This document shows, piece after piece, positions 1-13,000 of a stretch of 64,000 nt of DNA. The notes beneath the pieces were generated by a model, which was given only the letters and a program-made list of their open reading frames with translations, made no database searches and was not told the DNA's origin. Where the stretch lies: contig NC_063058.1 of the NCBI RefSeq assembly GCF_018812025.1, positions 23,219,797-23,283,796 on the forward strand, in the 5' to 3' direction. The DNA comes from Megalobrama amblycephala (lineage: Eukaryota > Chordata > Actinopteri > Cypriniformes > Xenocyprididae). The translations under genes and the position numbers were made by a program. The number at the start of each line of letters is the position of its first letter. Position 1 is the stretch's first letter.

Positions 1-566
1 TCAGGAAACTGAGAAGCTTTAATATCGGTCAGCAGACCCTAACCATGTTATATCGATCAATGATAGAGAGTATTCTCACATATAATATTGTTTCATGGTA
101 CGGCAATCTAACATTAAAACAAAAGAACAAACTCTCACAAATAATTAATCAAGCAAATAAGATTACTGGACAAAAACAACAGCCACTTCAGTGCTTGTTC
201 GATCATTTCATGGGTAAAATGGCAATTGCGATTTTTAAAGATAACACACATCCTCTTCACTCTGCTTTTGAATTGCTCCCATCTGGACGTAGACTAAAAA
301 TTCCCTTGGCTAGAAAAAATGTCTTTAAAAGATCTTTTTTTCCATTGGCAGTGATTATCTTGAATCGTACAGTATTTTAATTGAAATGATAGAATGGCTG
401 TTGATATTTTTAATTTTTCTTTCTTACAGTGTTTAATTATAGAATTGTGTTGTTGATGTGTGATGTGATTTCTAAGTAGTGAATGTATGTTACAGTGTCA
501 AAGAAAAATTTCCTCTCTGTGAAAACAGACTGGACAATAAAGTTCAATCCAATCCAATCCAATCCA
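1..566 (+). mobile_element. Non-LTR retrotransposon 3' end (LINE ORF2 C-terminus)
   Basis: Open frame from the window edge to a stop at 380 encodes the C-terminal part of a LINE reverse transcriptase (SMIESILTYNIVSWYGNL, then FELLPSGRR and PLARKN). It is followed by a short 3' UTR, AATAAA at 537 and a (CCAAT)n tail to 566, the simple-repeat ending of many fish LINEs. 5' truncated by the window. Clade not assigned with confidence. Confidence 0.7.
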
Positions 567-654
567 ACAAAAAAACATGCAAGGCACCAAAACATATGAT
601 GGCCAGCCAATTCCATGTTAATTAAACTGATATAAATGGTTTATAATGATAACA

Positions 655-908
655 AAGTAAAACTTTAGGGTATGCAATTCTCAATATTAACTAGCTGCTT
701 ATTAGCATGCATATTAGTAGCCTGTTTATTAATACTTATAAAGCACATATTACTTATTTATTCTGTATGACTAAAATTTTACATCCCTTAATTCTACCCC
801 ATACCTAAACTACCTTACTAACTATTCATTAGAAGTAATTAGGAGTTTGAGGTAAAAGTCACAGTTAATAGTTAGTTAATAGTGAGAATTAGACACTAAA
901 GTGTGACC
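655..908. mobile_element. Non-autonomous TIR element, copy 1
   Basis: About 250 bp similar throughout to 27035-27294 (shared TTCTCA, CTTATTAGC, TTAGGAGTTTGAGG). The left TIR is decayed. It abuts the duplicated gene segment that starts near 910. Confidence 0.55.
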
Positions 909-933
909 AAAAACAATTCCAGCTTATACTCAC

Positions 934-1032
934 AGGGAGAAAACACATGTAAAATCAGCACAGATACGGCAAAGAAGCATTCAGAGGGAAATATGATGAT
1001 TCTCAGATCTCCCACTGCACGTTCACCATTAA
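934..1032 (-). CDS. Gene A exon 15: helix 11
   Basis: 99-nt phase 1-1 exon, acceptor ATCCTCAG, donor T|GTGAGT. It encodes NGERAVGD and a hydrophobic run ([20 protein letters not shown]) ending VFSP. It is base-for-base identical to the gene B exon at 60273-60371. The following tail exon(s), present in gene B, would lie beyond position 1. Confidence 0.75.
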
Positions 1033-4000
1033 CTGAGGATGAGAATGAAAATATTACACAATAACTTCATTCATTTGTGTTAAATATTTAAATCCTGGCA
1101 CCACAAAACACTGAACAACCATCTACGAGATAGTTTTCACTCACTTGTTGTCAGTATCAGTTCTGTCAACAGTACAACAGAGTTCAGTAAAACAAGACCA
1201 ACAGCTCCAATCAGATACACAGGAACAATGTTGGAGAAATCCTCTGCCATGTAGTCTAAAACATTAAAGAAACAAACAATTTGACAAATTTTCTGTAGCA
1301 ACATTAAAATAACTGCTTAAATATCTACTGTGCACAAGATTGTAAGAAATGTAACATCAACTTCTTTGTATTATAAGTTGTTTTTGTTTTGTCTTGCTAT
1401 TATTAATAGTAGTATTATTATTTAATATTTTTAATTATTGATTAACTCATACATCCTGCCATTAATGCTGTTCTCAGCTCCAGTTTCACAATTTAGCGAC
1501 CCCTCATGGTGACATCAGTGTATTTAAGCAGAGCGTGTGCTGTTCAGCCATTTTGTTGGAGATATATCCAGCTGCAGACCCGCAGCACCACGGGCAGTTC
1601 CAGAACCGCAGCCACAGAATGGAAGTGAGGGGCGGGGCTTAACAGTCATATTTGCGCTGCCCATACATGTCATTTTCTTTTGTTAAATATAAGTTGTTTT
1701 TACATGGATTTTGATCGGATCGATGTCTACAGTATTTAACAACAATACTTTTAAATAAAGTCATTTTTCTGTTCATATAGGCCTAATATGCATAAGATAT
1801 CATGATGTACAATGAGGAGTTTTAATTACCATGTTAATGGGTAATACAAACTGATAGTCGATCATGTTTTGTTAAGGCATGAATTAATTTGTAAAAAACT
1901 GTGAACAAATACTTTTAACCATATAATTTTGAAAATATATTAATAATTGTGTAACAATATAGTAAAATGTCTCCATTGACTATGTGATATTATTTCGGTA
2001 TTATGTTGTGAACTTGTGACAAATAGTATAAAGACACTGAGGTATGGGCATTAATGTCAAAATATAGGCCTACATGTATTTAATCATTGCAAATCCTTGA
2101 ACAAGTGAAACATGCATTTAAGCCAATGAGACATTTAACAACAGAAGGTGTATACGGTGAGTGTGTTGTCATGATGTGGTGAACGAATTTATATTTATAT
2201 ATTTATATAAAGTGTTTATCTGCTATAGGCTATTGAATCATTTACATTTTATCATTAAAGATTTTTGTGCATTTGTCAAAGATATTTATCGTGTTAATAT
2301 TAAATAAATATTGATTAATAAAACTTATTCATTTTGTTTTCAGGGATGAAAAGAGGTTTTTCTGCAGAAATGCTATGATATGGGCTTATAATCTTTAAGT
2401 GTTTTAAGATGATTATTTGTTGTTTGCTTGTTTTTATTTTATTATGAGCAGTTTAAATAGCCTATGTTTTAACCCTATTATTTTAGAAATGTTTTTAAAT
2501 ATCCTATTTGTTTTCATACATAGAAACACACGTTTCACTTGTTCAAGGATTTTTTAAAAAAATTGTTATTTTTATTTGACATTAAATAGCCTATTTTACA
2601 TAATCTAAGTATTATTTGTAACATGAAAGAAATAATACGATCAAATATACAGTCAAATGTTACACATTTATTAATATATGTTTGAATTAATACAAAAAAA
2701 CTTAAATAAATAAATCTTCTCAAACTCTGTGTCGTTAAGTATTATTTGTAACGTGGAGGAAATAATTTAAAATAAAAACGGCGTATAGTTGTAGCCTATA
2801 TCCTCGCAGTATAAACTACTGTGTTTGTATCCATTCATTGACATTAAGCATAGGCTGTTTTAAAATTTTGGTCTTTGTACATCATGATATCTTATGCATA
2901 CATTTACATTTAGTCATTTAGCAGACGCTTTTCTCCAAAGCGACTTACAAATGAGAATAGTAGAAATCAACACGAGAACAACAGTATGTAAGTGCTGTGT
3001 GAAGTCACAGTTCTGTCAGTAAAGTGCTCGTAGCAAGGATTTTTTTTTTTTAAATAATACACAAATAGATTGAAAAAGAATAGAAATCAAAGTAAGTGCT
3101 ACTATTACTGGGTCAAGTGCTGACGAAAAAGATACGTCTTTAGCATTTTTTTTGAAAGTGGCTAAAGATTCAGCTGCTCGGATAGAGCGTGGCAGGTCAT
3201 TCCACCAGCCAGGAACAGACCCGGAGAAGGTCCGTGAGAGTGATTTTGTGCCCCTTTGTGATGGCACCACAAGGCGTCATTCACTTGCAGAACGCAAGTT
3301 TCTGGAGGGCGCATAAGTCTGAAGTAGTGAGTTAAGATATAGCGGTGCAGAGCCAGAGGTCGTTTTGTAGGCAAACATCAGAGCCTTGAATTGGATGCGA
3401 GCAGCTATTGGCAGCCAATGCAGACTGATGAAGAGAGGTGTGACATGCGCTCTCTTCGGTTCATTAAAAACCAGTCTTGCTGCAGCATTCTGGATCAGTT
3501 GAAGAGGCTTGACAGTGCATGCTGGAAGGCCAGCCAAGAAAGCATTACAGTAGTCCAGTCTAGATAGAACAAGAGCTTGGACAAGAATTTGTGTGGAATG
3601 CTCCGATAGGAAGGGTCTAATCTTCCTGATGTTGTACAAGGCAAATCTGCAGGACCGGGCCGTTGTAGCAATATGATCTGTGAAGCTTAAACAAAACACT
3701 TAAACGATACATTTAATGTAACTTCAATTAAGCCATCAGGAAGATTTAATTGCTTGTGTTTATGAGATGTTGATACCTATGCAACATATTAGGATGACAA
3801 GAATCTTTAATAGTTTCTTGTCAACTACCCAGCCAGTTAACATAGGCAAATACCGTGCTAGAAACACAAAGGCTCATAAATTCCCCGACAGAGGAAGTTC
3901 CCGCTCATAAGTTCCACTTTCCTCATTGGTCCGATCCACCTAGGAGGCGTAACTTCTACCAGACCTTTTAAGAAGATGCACAAGTCCCCCTCACTCTCTT

Positions 4001-7000
4001 GCTTCTTCGATGGACTGAACAGATCTCCCGCTGGGCGCCCTCTCAGGCCAAGGCATGTGGGCCTGAGCCTGCCCTGAACCTCAGCCATGTGCTCATCTAG
4101 AGGAGAGAAAAGTACCTTCTCCCCACTAAGAGTCAAACTAATAAGACATCGATTGCAACTTCAGCACCATAAGACTGAATTCTTAGGACTTCCTACTGCA
4201 GCAATGTATCCAGACGCTCTTCAAAAAGGCAGTGACCAAGCATCGTACGATATACTAAATGGCTGCTAGTTCAAGTTAACAAAGGAGCTTTGTAATGAAT
4301 ACTGATGATTCTTTCCGGGTTTTGGCTTATCAATAGCTCCATTTCCTGTTCCCACTGTGTCTTGTGTGTGTGTGTAGGCATGTGTTTGTTTGCTAGTTAG
4401 TTTAGTTATGTGTTCGTGACTTAGTTAATAAAACTTGTGCACAATACATATTTGGTTCTGACTCTCTGTCTGCAATAGATTGTCTCTTAAATGATCAGAT
4501 CTTATTACCAGCTCTAAGCACTGTAAATGCGAAGAAAGAATTATTTTTCTGTGGCCATGAAAAATACCATTCTCTTAGAAGTAATTAATAATCAATACTG
4601 AGTGTTCACAGGATGAACTGATTGATTGATTATAAGTTTAATGTAGCTATATCAAGCTAATCTGATTAACTGATTCAACTATTCATAATTAACCATAATT
4701 AATAATCATAATGAGTTATGAGTAATTATTAATATTTCCCCTTTAAGCTAATTTCGCTACACAATATATTGATTTAAAATTTGTAAGATATGTTTTGTGT
4801 CAGAAGGCTGTATGTGGGGAGGGCGTGAGTAGTATTACCATACACCATGTGTCAAAATGATTTATAGGCCTTCCGTTTCCGGACTGTTTATGACCCTATA
4901 TGTTTTTGTGATCAGGAAGTGAATGGTCTGGAATGTTAAGAGGGCAAATATTGTCCCTTAATGGAAAAGGCGTAACTGCAGTCTAAGTGGAAAAGAGGGG
5001 GTACGCAGAAGGATGTTTAATCCTTCAGTGGGTACGACACTCTAAAATGTTTGAGAACCACTGAAGAATTGCTACAGTGCTACTGTTAAGAATGCAATGT
5101 CAATACAGCCTCTTACCTTGTTTCAAATTTCTCATAAGCTTTATTGAACTGCTCTAAAGAGAAAAATTATAATGAATATTTATGTCTAAAGATTACATAA
5201 AATAGCTACCAAAATTAATGTTGGTAACTGCAGTTTGACTAAAAGTTGACAAAAATGAATTCATTTTTGTCGACTAAAACTAGAATGAAACTATGAAAGA
5301 CAAAAATGACAAAAAATGTGAGTAAGACTAATAAGCATTTTCATCTGAAGATGAAGACTAAATCATAAATGGGTGGGGGGTTACTTAGATGATACTTAGC
5401 AGAAGAGGGAAGTGATCCAGAGCAAAGGCTCTAGGGTCCCTAGAGCCCGGAGGCTGTTTCCTTCTCCCTCTGAAGTCATGACGCCTCCATGCTCTACCCC
5501 CGGAAGGAGAGGGAGTGCAGGACGCGGTGCTTGCCTTCTGCACTCGTCTCCAGCCGTCAGAATGGGATGGACCAGCCCCCTTTGTGACTTGAGGCATGGC
5601 CTTGGACCGGTGCGGTATGCAGGTCTTAAAATCTGCGGAGCGCGCCTTCATCTTCTGAAACTTCCCAACCACTGTCTCAACGGATGTGCCAAAAAACCCG
5701 GAAGGCAAAACCGGCACATTGAGGAGAAAGTTCCTCTCTTTCTCCCCAATGTTGGCCAGGTTTACCCAGAAATGCCTCCCCATAACCACCATGGCCGCCA
5801 TAGATCGACCAATCTGTGGTACGGCGCAGCTTCTCTACCACCTCAGGGGGGAGATCCTGGTCCTGATCCAGGTCCTTCAGCAGGTTAGCATGGTAAGCTT
5901 GCAACACAGCCATTGTGTGCAAAGCCGCTCCAGCCTGATCTGCTGCTGCATATGCTCTGCTATTCAAGCGTGATGTACAATGCAGCAGCTTGGTTGGCAG
6001 AGACGGTGTCTACAATTCGGATGCTTTGCCAATCGAAAGATAGCTTGCAAACATCTGTTCAATCGTCGCCATCAACGCATAACCATATTCCTGCACCCCC
6101 TCCACATCAGCATAATTTGCCTGTGAACAGTGGATGCGAGAAGAATATGGCTTTCCTCAATGGGCGGTTATGTCCTGACGAGAAGTGTTTATCAACAGGG
6201 TATCCGCGGGGCATTGAAAAGCATTAAAAGTCATTAAATGGATTTTGTGAAAATCAAGGCCTTGAATGGCATTGAAAAGCATTAAATTTCATTTATACAG
6301 GCATTACATTTTTTAGATAGTTTTGAAAAAAAACTACCAGTTTATTTTGAATAAAGCCTAAATAATTAATGATTTGCTGTTGCAAAATATGTACATTGGT
6401 GTGATACGCACACGGAACCAGTTTGGTAATTGCCTCCGGCCGGTGCGAAATTGCCATAACGCCGGTTTAGACAGCGGCGGGCTGGGAACTGTAGACAGAA
6501 GGCTGCATCAGTGTTGCCAACTTAGCGACTTTTCAGGCCCCTTTTGCGACTTTTTTTCCTAAGAAAGCGTGTTGTGACAAATACAGCGACTTGTTAACCT
6601 GATCTAGCGTCCGAGACCCCCTGGTACAACCGCACGAGCACGAGATTGCTTTTCTGCCGCAGGCGCAGGAATTCGTTCCGCCTTTCTGGTTCAGCATTGA
6701 GGATGTGCGCTCAGTCAGAGAACAAATAAAATAGATAGGCCTACTATTGCTTCTAACCTGAGTGATCATTTTACGTGTACATATAGCTAAAATCACTGCA
6801 AATGTCTATTTTATGTGTATGGTGATTTTGTCAGACAACATCTCGATTAGGCTATAAATCAGGATTTTAGTGCTGGTTTAACACGTCAGGGCTCGAACTT
6901 TACTCTCCCGACCGGACAAGGACCTTATTAAAAAGTCAATACCAAAAAAACAAACAAACAAACAAACAAAACAAACTTGGTAATCACCAAAACGGGAGTA

Positions 7001-10000
7001 TGAAATATTTTATTTCATTTAGTGTTAGTGGCGATCCATAGTGGATAATAATAGGCTGTATAATGTACTGACGATAACAGTGTTGCGCTGTTGAGGCTCG
7101 CGCAGCATCTCGAGGAGAAATGGAAACATGAGCAAAGCACACAAAAAGAAACTTGGTTAAACATACTGCAGTAAAAATTCAAAATGTGGAGTTTACTGGT
7201 AAGTAATATCACACGACCTGTTTTGCTAAATAGGCTACCATCACGATTAAAAATGTGACACTGATTTCATACAACAGTTCAGTTAACAAATAATTAATAT
7301 TAAGCCACTTACATTTTAGAAGGAACATTGACTGTTTTTGTTCTATTTTAGCACCAAAAATCGTTTCAAACAAAGTTCACAGCAGTACTACCAAAGCGCA
7401 ACTCTCAGCCTTGTTTTCATTACTGATTCAGCGTTTTGAACGAATCGGTTGAGTCAAAGATTAAATGACCCATTCATTCTTGAATGAATCAGCCATTGGA
7501 ATGAATCATTTGAATGAATGAATCAGTGACACTCACTTATTAAGATGGTTACTTGACGCCACCTAGTGGTGGTTTAGTTTCATTTTTAAAATATAATTTC
7601 CCCTCTAACATTTCTTATTTGTATTTTCAAAAAATATTTTAAAAAATTCCATAACATTATTTAATGCAGTTGTAATCAATCAAAAATATGCAGATTTACA
7701 TACGTCAAAGCTGCAATATTCTGAAAGGATATTGCTTCAGAACAAATTTGTTTCTACCAAAAACAAAAAAAAAAATTCCGGACAAACTACTGTTTTGCTC
7801 GTACAAGACAAAATATATAGATGAAACAATTTTATTGGGAGTTTGGCTTAAAATATATTAAGTGAGCAAAAGTGTAGCAGCAGAGAAGCAAACAAATGTA
7901 AAGGGCTGACACTTGGCAGAATGCGAATGCAACAATGACATGATGAAGTTTCTAATTGCCGTATGTCGTCATCTATCGACATTTAGCGGCATATATATAT
8001 GGCATTAAAAAAATAAAAAATTGCCATTAAAAAGGCATTAAAAAGCATTAAATTAGATTTGATGAAACCTGTAGAAACCCTGATCAAAGTGGTGTATAAG
8101 AGGGAGTTCACGCCTCTTGCACTTCCATGGCAGATCTAATCTTTCAGTAGCGTGAGACAAAGTCCAACAGCTCTTCATATGCAGGGCAGGTGGGCTGCGA
8201 GTGCTCATACTCATCCTAGACCTCAACAGCCTCTGCCTGCTCTTCTTGGCTCGAGGTGAGAAGCGCTCTCACTGCCAGATCAGATGATGTGAGAGATAAC
8301 ACATCATCATCCAGCAGCTTGTTCTTGCTAGCCGCCGATGACAGAGAAAGATTCGAGCTCCTCCTGCGAACCCCGCGAGTGCAGTTTCCTACTCGCCTCA
8401 GCTGAAGTAGGTCCTGAACCGCGAGGTGCAGATGGCTGTCCCAATTCCCTCAGGAAAAGGGACAGACGAGAGCTCAACATCCTCAAAGGAAAGCGCACGT
8501 GATGCAAGCAAACAGCCCCCTCATGGACTGAGCGTGCATGCTCCTCACCCAAACACATAACAAACATATCATGTGTTTCCTCAGGTGTCAGAAAACTCAT
8601 AGTGCTAGTGCTGGCCATAGTTTGACTATCTAGACACGCACTGAAACAGATGGTCTCCTGAAGACAGAAAGACGATTATGTATTTTATAGGTGCCCTTTT
8701 ATACCCTCCGCTGCACCTGCTGTGACGTCATGTGCTGCCACCTGCCAATGTCAAGTTAATTGTTATGTTTAGATTCATGATTCAGACACTGGTCTGCCGA
8801 AGGCATTCCCCATAGCACCCTCTAAGGGATGCAGTGCAAGTTCCCATTTGAAAGATAACTTGAAGTTGTCATGTGACCTTTTAATGGGTGAAATAACTGA
8901 ACCAGATGCTCAAACATTCTTGAAGAACACAATGTTCTGTTAATTATGGATTAATAACATGTTACCTGGTGAATGGCTGGGCTGGTTTTCTGTCACGCCA
9001 TCCTGTAAGCTGCTGATTGTAGAGTCAAGGCAGAACAGCTTACCTTTTTAAAGCAGGATCATAGACAAAAGAGAATATATAGACAGAAAAAATGTTAGAA
9101 AAAAACTTTTTTTTTAAACTTTGTAAAAACCTGTCACAATGAACATTTTACTCCCAAACCACATGCATGAAAAGAATGATTAATTTAAAAATGTATTCAG
9201 AAAATAATAATTCAGAATATTCAGAAATTGTGTAATTCACAAAATAATGAATTACTAAAAATGTTATCAGTAATCTAATGCAAAACCACAATATGGAATT
9301 AATGTACTTTTAAATTACAAAAGAGGCCACATCTGTATATAAAAACAAGAGAAAATACAAACAAAACTATTTGTATTGATTTGAAAACTAAATTAAAACT
9401 AGCCAAGAGGACTCTTAAAGGATTAGTTTACTTTCAAATGAAAATTACCTCAAGCTTTACTCACCCTCAAGCCATCTTAGGTGTATATGACTTTCTTCTT
9501 TCTGATGAACACAATCAGAGATAAGTTAATACATATCCTGATGCATCCGAGCTTTATAATGGCAGTGAGCAGGGGTCATGAGTATGAAGCTGAAGAAAGT
9601 GCCTCCATCCATCATAAACGTACTCCACACGGCTCCGGGGTCTTAATAAAGGCCTTCTGAAGCGAAGTGATGCGTTTGTGTAAAAACTATCACCTTCTGT
9701 ATTCAACTTACAAAAAAAACTGAACTGGCTTCAGTTAAGCTTTTTCTGTAAGCTGAATAGGGAAGGCATAGGACATAGCATAAGCATTTTTAATTGCGAG
9801 AGTTTTACACTGTCTTCATACGTTGAATACGGAAGGCGGCCTGGTGGAACCTAGATATTTTTCTTCATAACTTGTTAAATATGGATTTTTTTTTTTAAAT
9901 CTTTGCTTCAGAAGACTTATTTATCGGTCGCTCTCAGAACCTCAGTGAATTCAAACGTGGTACCGTGATAGGTTGCCACCTTTCCAATAAGTCCATTTGT

Positions 10001-13000
10001 GAAAATTTCCTTACTATTAGATGTTCCACGGTCAACTGTTAGTGGTATTATAACAAAGTGGAAGCAATTGGGAACAACAGCAACTCAGCCACTAAGTGGT
10101 AGGCCATGTAAAATACAGAGCGGGATCGGCACATGCTGAGGTGCACAGTGCGCAGAAGTCGCCAACTTTCTGCAGAGTCAATAGCCTTCAGATTAGCTCA
10201 AGAACAGTGCATAGAGAGCTTCATGGAATGGGTTTCCATGGCCGAGCAGCTGCATCCAAGCCTTACATCACCAAGTGCAATGCAAAGCATCGGATGCAGT
10301 GGTGTAAAGCACGCCACCACTGGACTGGAGAGAAGTGGAGACGTGTTCTCTGGAGTGACAAATCACGCTTCTCTGTCTGGCAATCCGATGGACGAGTCTG
10401 GGTTTGGCGGTTGCCAGGAGAACGGGACTTGCCTGACTGCATTGTGCCAAGTGTAAAGTTTGGTGGAGGGGGATCATGGTTTGGGGTTGTTTTCTCAGGG
10501 GTTGGGCTTGAACCCTTAGTTCCAGTGAAAGGAACTCTTAATGCTTCAGCATACCAAGACATTTTGGACAATTTCATGCTCCCAACTTTGTGGGAACAGT
10601 TTGGGGATGGCCCCTTCCTGTTCCAACATGACTCCGCACCAGTGCACAAAGCAAGGTCCATAAAGACATGGATGAGTGAGTTTGGTGTGGAGGAACTTGA
10701 CTGGCCTGCACAGAGTCCTGACCTCAACTCGATTGAACACCTTTGGGTGAATTAGAGCAGAGATGTGAGCCAGGCCTTCTCGTCCAACATCAGTACCTGA
10801 CCTCACAAATGTGCTTCTATAAGAATGGTCAAAAATTCCCAAAAACACTCCTAAACCTTGTGGAAAGCCTTCCCAGAAAAGTTAAAGCTGTTATAGCTGC
10901 AAAGGGTCGGCCAACTCCATATTAAACTCTGTGGTTTAAGAATAGGGTGTCATTAAATTTCATGTGCATGTAAAGGCAGATGTCCCAAAACCTTTGGCAA
11001 TATGTATCTCCGATTTTGTTCATCTGAAAGAAGAAAGTCACATACTGTACACCTAGGATGGCTTGCGGGTGAGTAAAGCTTGGGTAATTTTCATTTGAAA
11101 GCGAAATAATCCTTTAAAGAGGCCTACTTTATGGCAACAAAATATTACAGCAAAATGGCACATTTATCTGTTGAAAGTTTCCACACAATGTAGAAACTTG
11201 TGAAACACAATGTAGCTGAATAATTGTACTGGAGTGGAGAGCAAGTCGCTGATGGACGTTATAGAAGGGGAGTGTGCGAGCAGGGGTGTCAGACAGGGAG
11301 TAATGATAAACATCACAATCGCCACCTATAGTAGCCATCAAAATGTCTGTTATGAGAGAGGTGTCCTTTGTGTGTGTAGTGCCAGTCCTGAAGCAAGAAC
11401 AGACATGAGGTGCTCTGAAGCCTCAGAAATCTGCTGTGCAAGGGAGAGCTGTAAGTGCAAGGCGCACCCTGTCTTTGCTTAGTTCGATTCACTTTTACAA
11501 TTGATTGTGAATTCTTTATATTATGTTTTTTCAGTATTATCTGCTGCTGTGTTCTGAATCTGGTAAGGTTTTGTATTAATTATTCTACAAATGAAAATGA
11601 CATATTACGCAATTAGTAGTGAATACAGTTTTGGCGTAAGTGACGCATACTCCGTTACGCTCCGTATATGGAGCCTTCAGTATATGACACATTTTCCACC
11701 CGTGTAGCATCTTTGATTGCAGGACAAAGTTATTGACAAAGTAAGTTTATTTCCTGACTTTATGTTTGTCATACTGGATGTTTATACTACTGAGACGATC
11801 TCTAACATTAAGCCGTGGGTGTTGTACTGGGGCCAGCTGGGGCCAGTTGTACTGTTAGAGGGGCCAGTTACATTTAGACCTTATTGTTGTCATATCATTT
11901 TCTGCACTGGGTATCGTTAAGGTTTTAACGGTATCACTACTCTTACCGATACTGCTTATCAATCCGGTACTTTAACGGTATTCTTATCGGTACTTTTTGT
12001 TTATATATAATTTAATATAATATATAAAAAGAGCTGAATTAACTTTGCTTTATATTATATAGTGTCCAGCATTTTTGGTCTTTTATTTAAGATACAGTTA
12101 GAACATTGTGGTATCCTTACTGCAATAGTTAATGTTGGACTGCAGTGCATATAATGGCCACAAGAGGGGACTATGTTTATGTATATGGCTGTTTTCCGTA
12201 TGAGGTACTCTTCCGAGTGAGTGCTAACGTTGTACATTTTCTGTCGCTGCTTGTGGAGATTAAAGAGTTCAGTCTCTCAGGAATTATTGTCTTTTGTGTT
12301 CATTCGGCACGACACCACATATTTTTGGCGACGAGGATCAATGGATCAGGATGACTGGACAGTCGTGGATGACAGACGTGATTTAAAGTGAAAGTTCCGG
12401 CGGATGTTTTTCTAAACTTGAGGTGAGGGGAAAAGATAGTGCAAATGGCAACCATTGGAACTTTGTCAGCTTTTGATGCAAAGAGTCAAACCTGGGAGGA
12501 ATATTGTGAGATTCTCAAGCAGTTTTTTGAGGCAAATGGAATAGATGATGGGGACAGACAGAGAGCCATTTTGTTTAGCGTCGTTGGTGCTCCAACGTAC
12601 AGCTTGTTGCGCAATCTAATAAGTCCTGAAAAACCGAAAGACAAAACATATGAGCAAGTTGTGTTGATTTTAAAGAATCACTTTAACCCACAACCAAGCG
12701 AAATTGTACAAAGGTACAAATTTGACTCACGCACTCATAAGCCGGAAGAGTCTGTAACCGAATATGTTGCAGAGCTGCGAAGATTGCCACAAAATTGCAA
12801 TTATGGAGCCACGCTAGAGGAGATGTTGAGAGATCGGATTGTGTGCGGCATAAATGATGACAGAATTCAAAGATGTCTGCTGGCGGAAGCAAATTTGACA
12901 TTTGACAATGCATTAAAAATTGCTCTGTCTGTTGAAGCTGCAAATAAAAATATTCAAGATTTGCAAAAGCCCTCCTCTGCTGGGTGTCACAAGGTGAAAA

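Larger units (their letters stand above)
909..1303. repeat. Duplicated gene segment, copy A (partner 60247-60646)
   Basis: About 395 bp carrying exons 14-15 and the intron between them, nearly identical to 60247-60646. Both flanks diverge abruptly. Confidence 0.9.

Noticed and set aside
5412..6227. Several plus-strand ORFs of 95-158 aa
   Set aside because: They are antisense to the DIRS-like gag remnant and share no motif with known families.
10263..10727. Minus-strand ORFs of 154 and 69 aa
   Set aside because: They are shadows of the Tc1 transposase frame on the plus strand.
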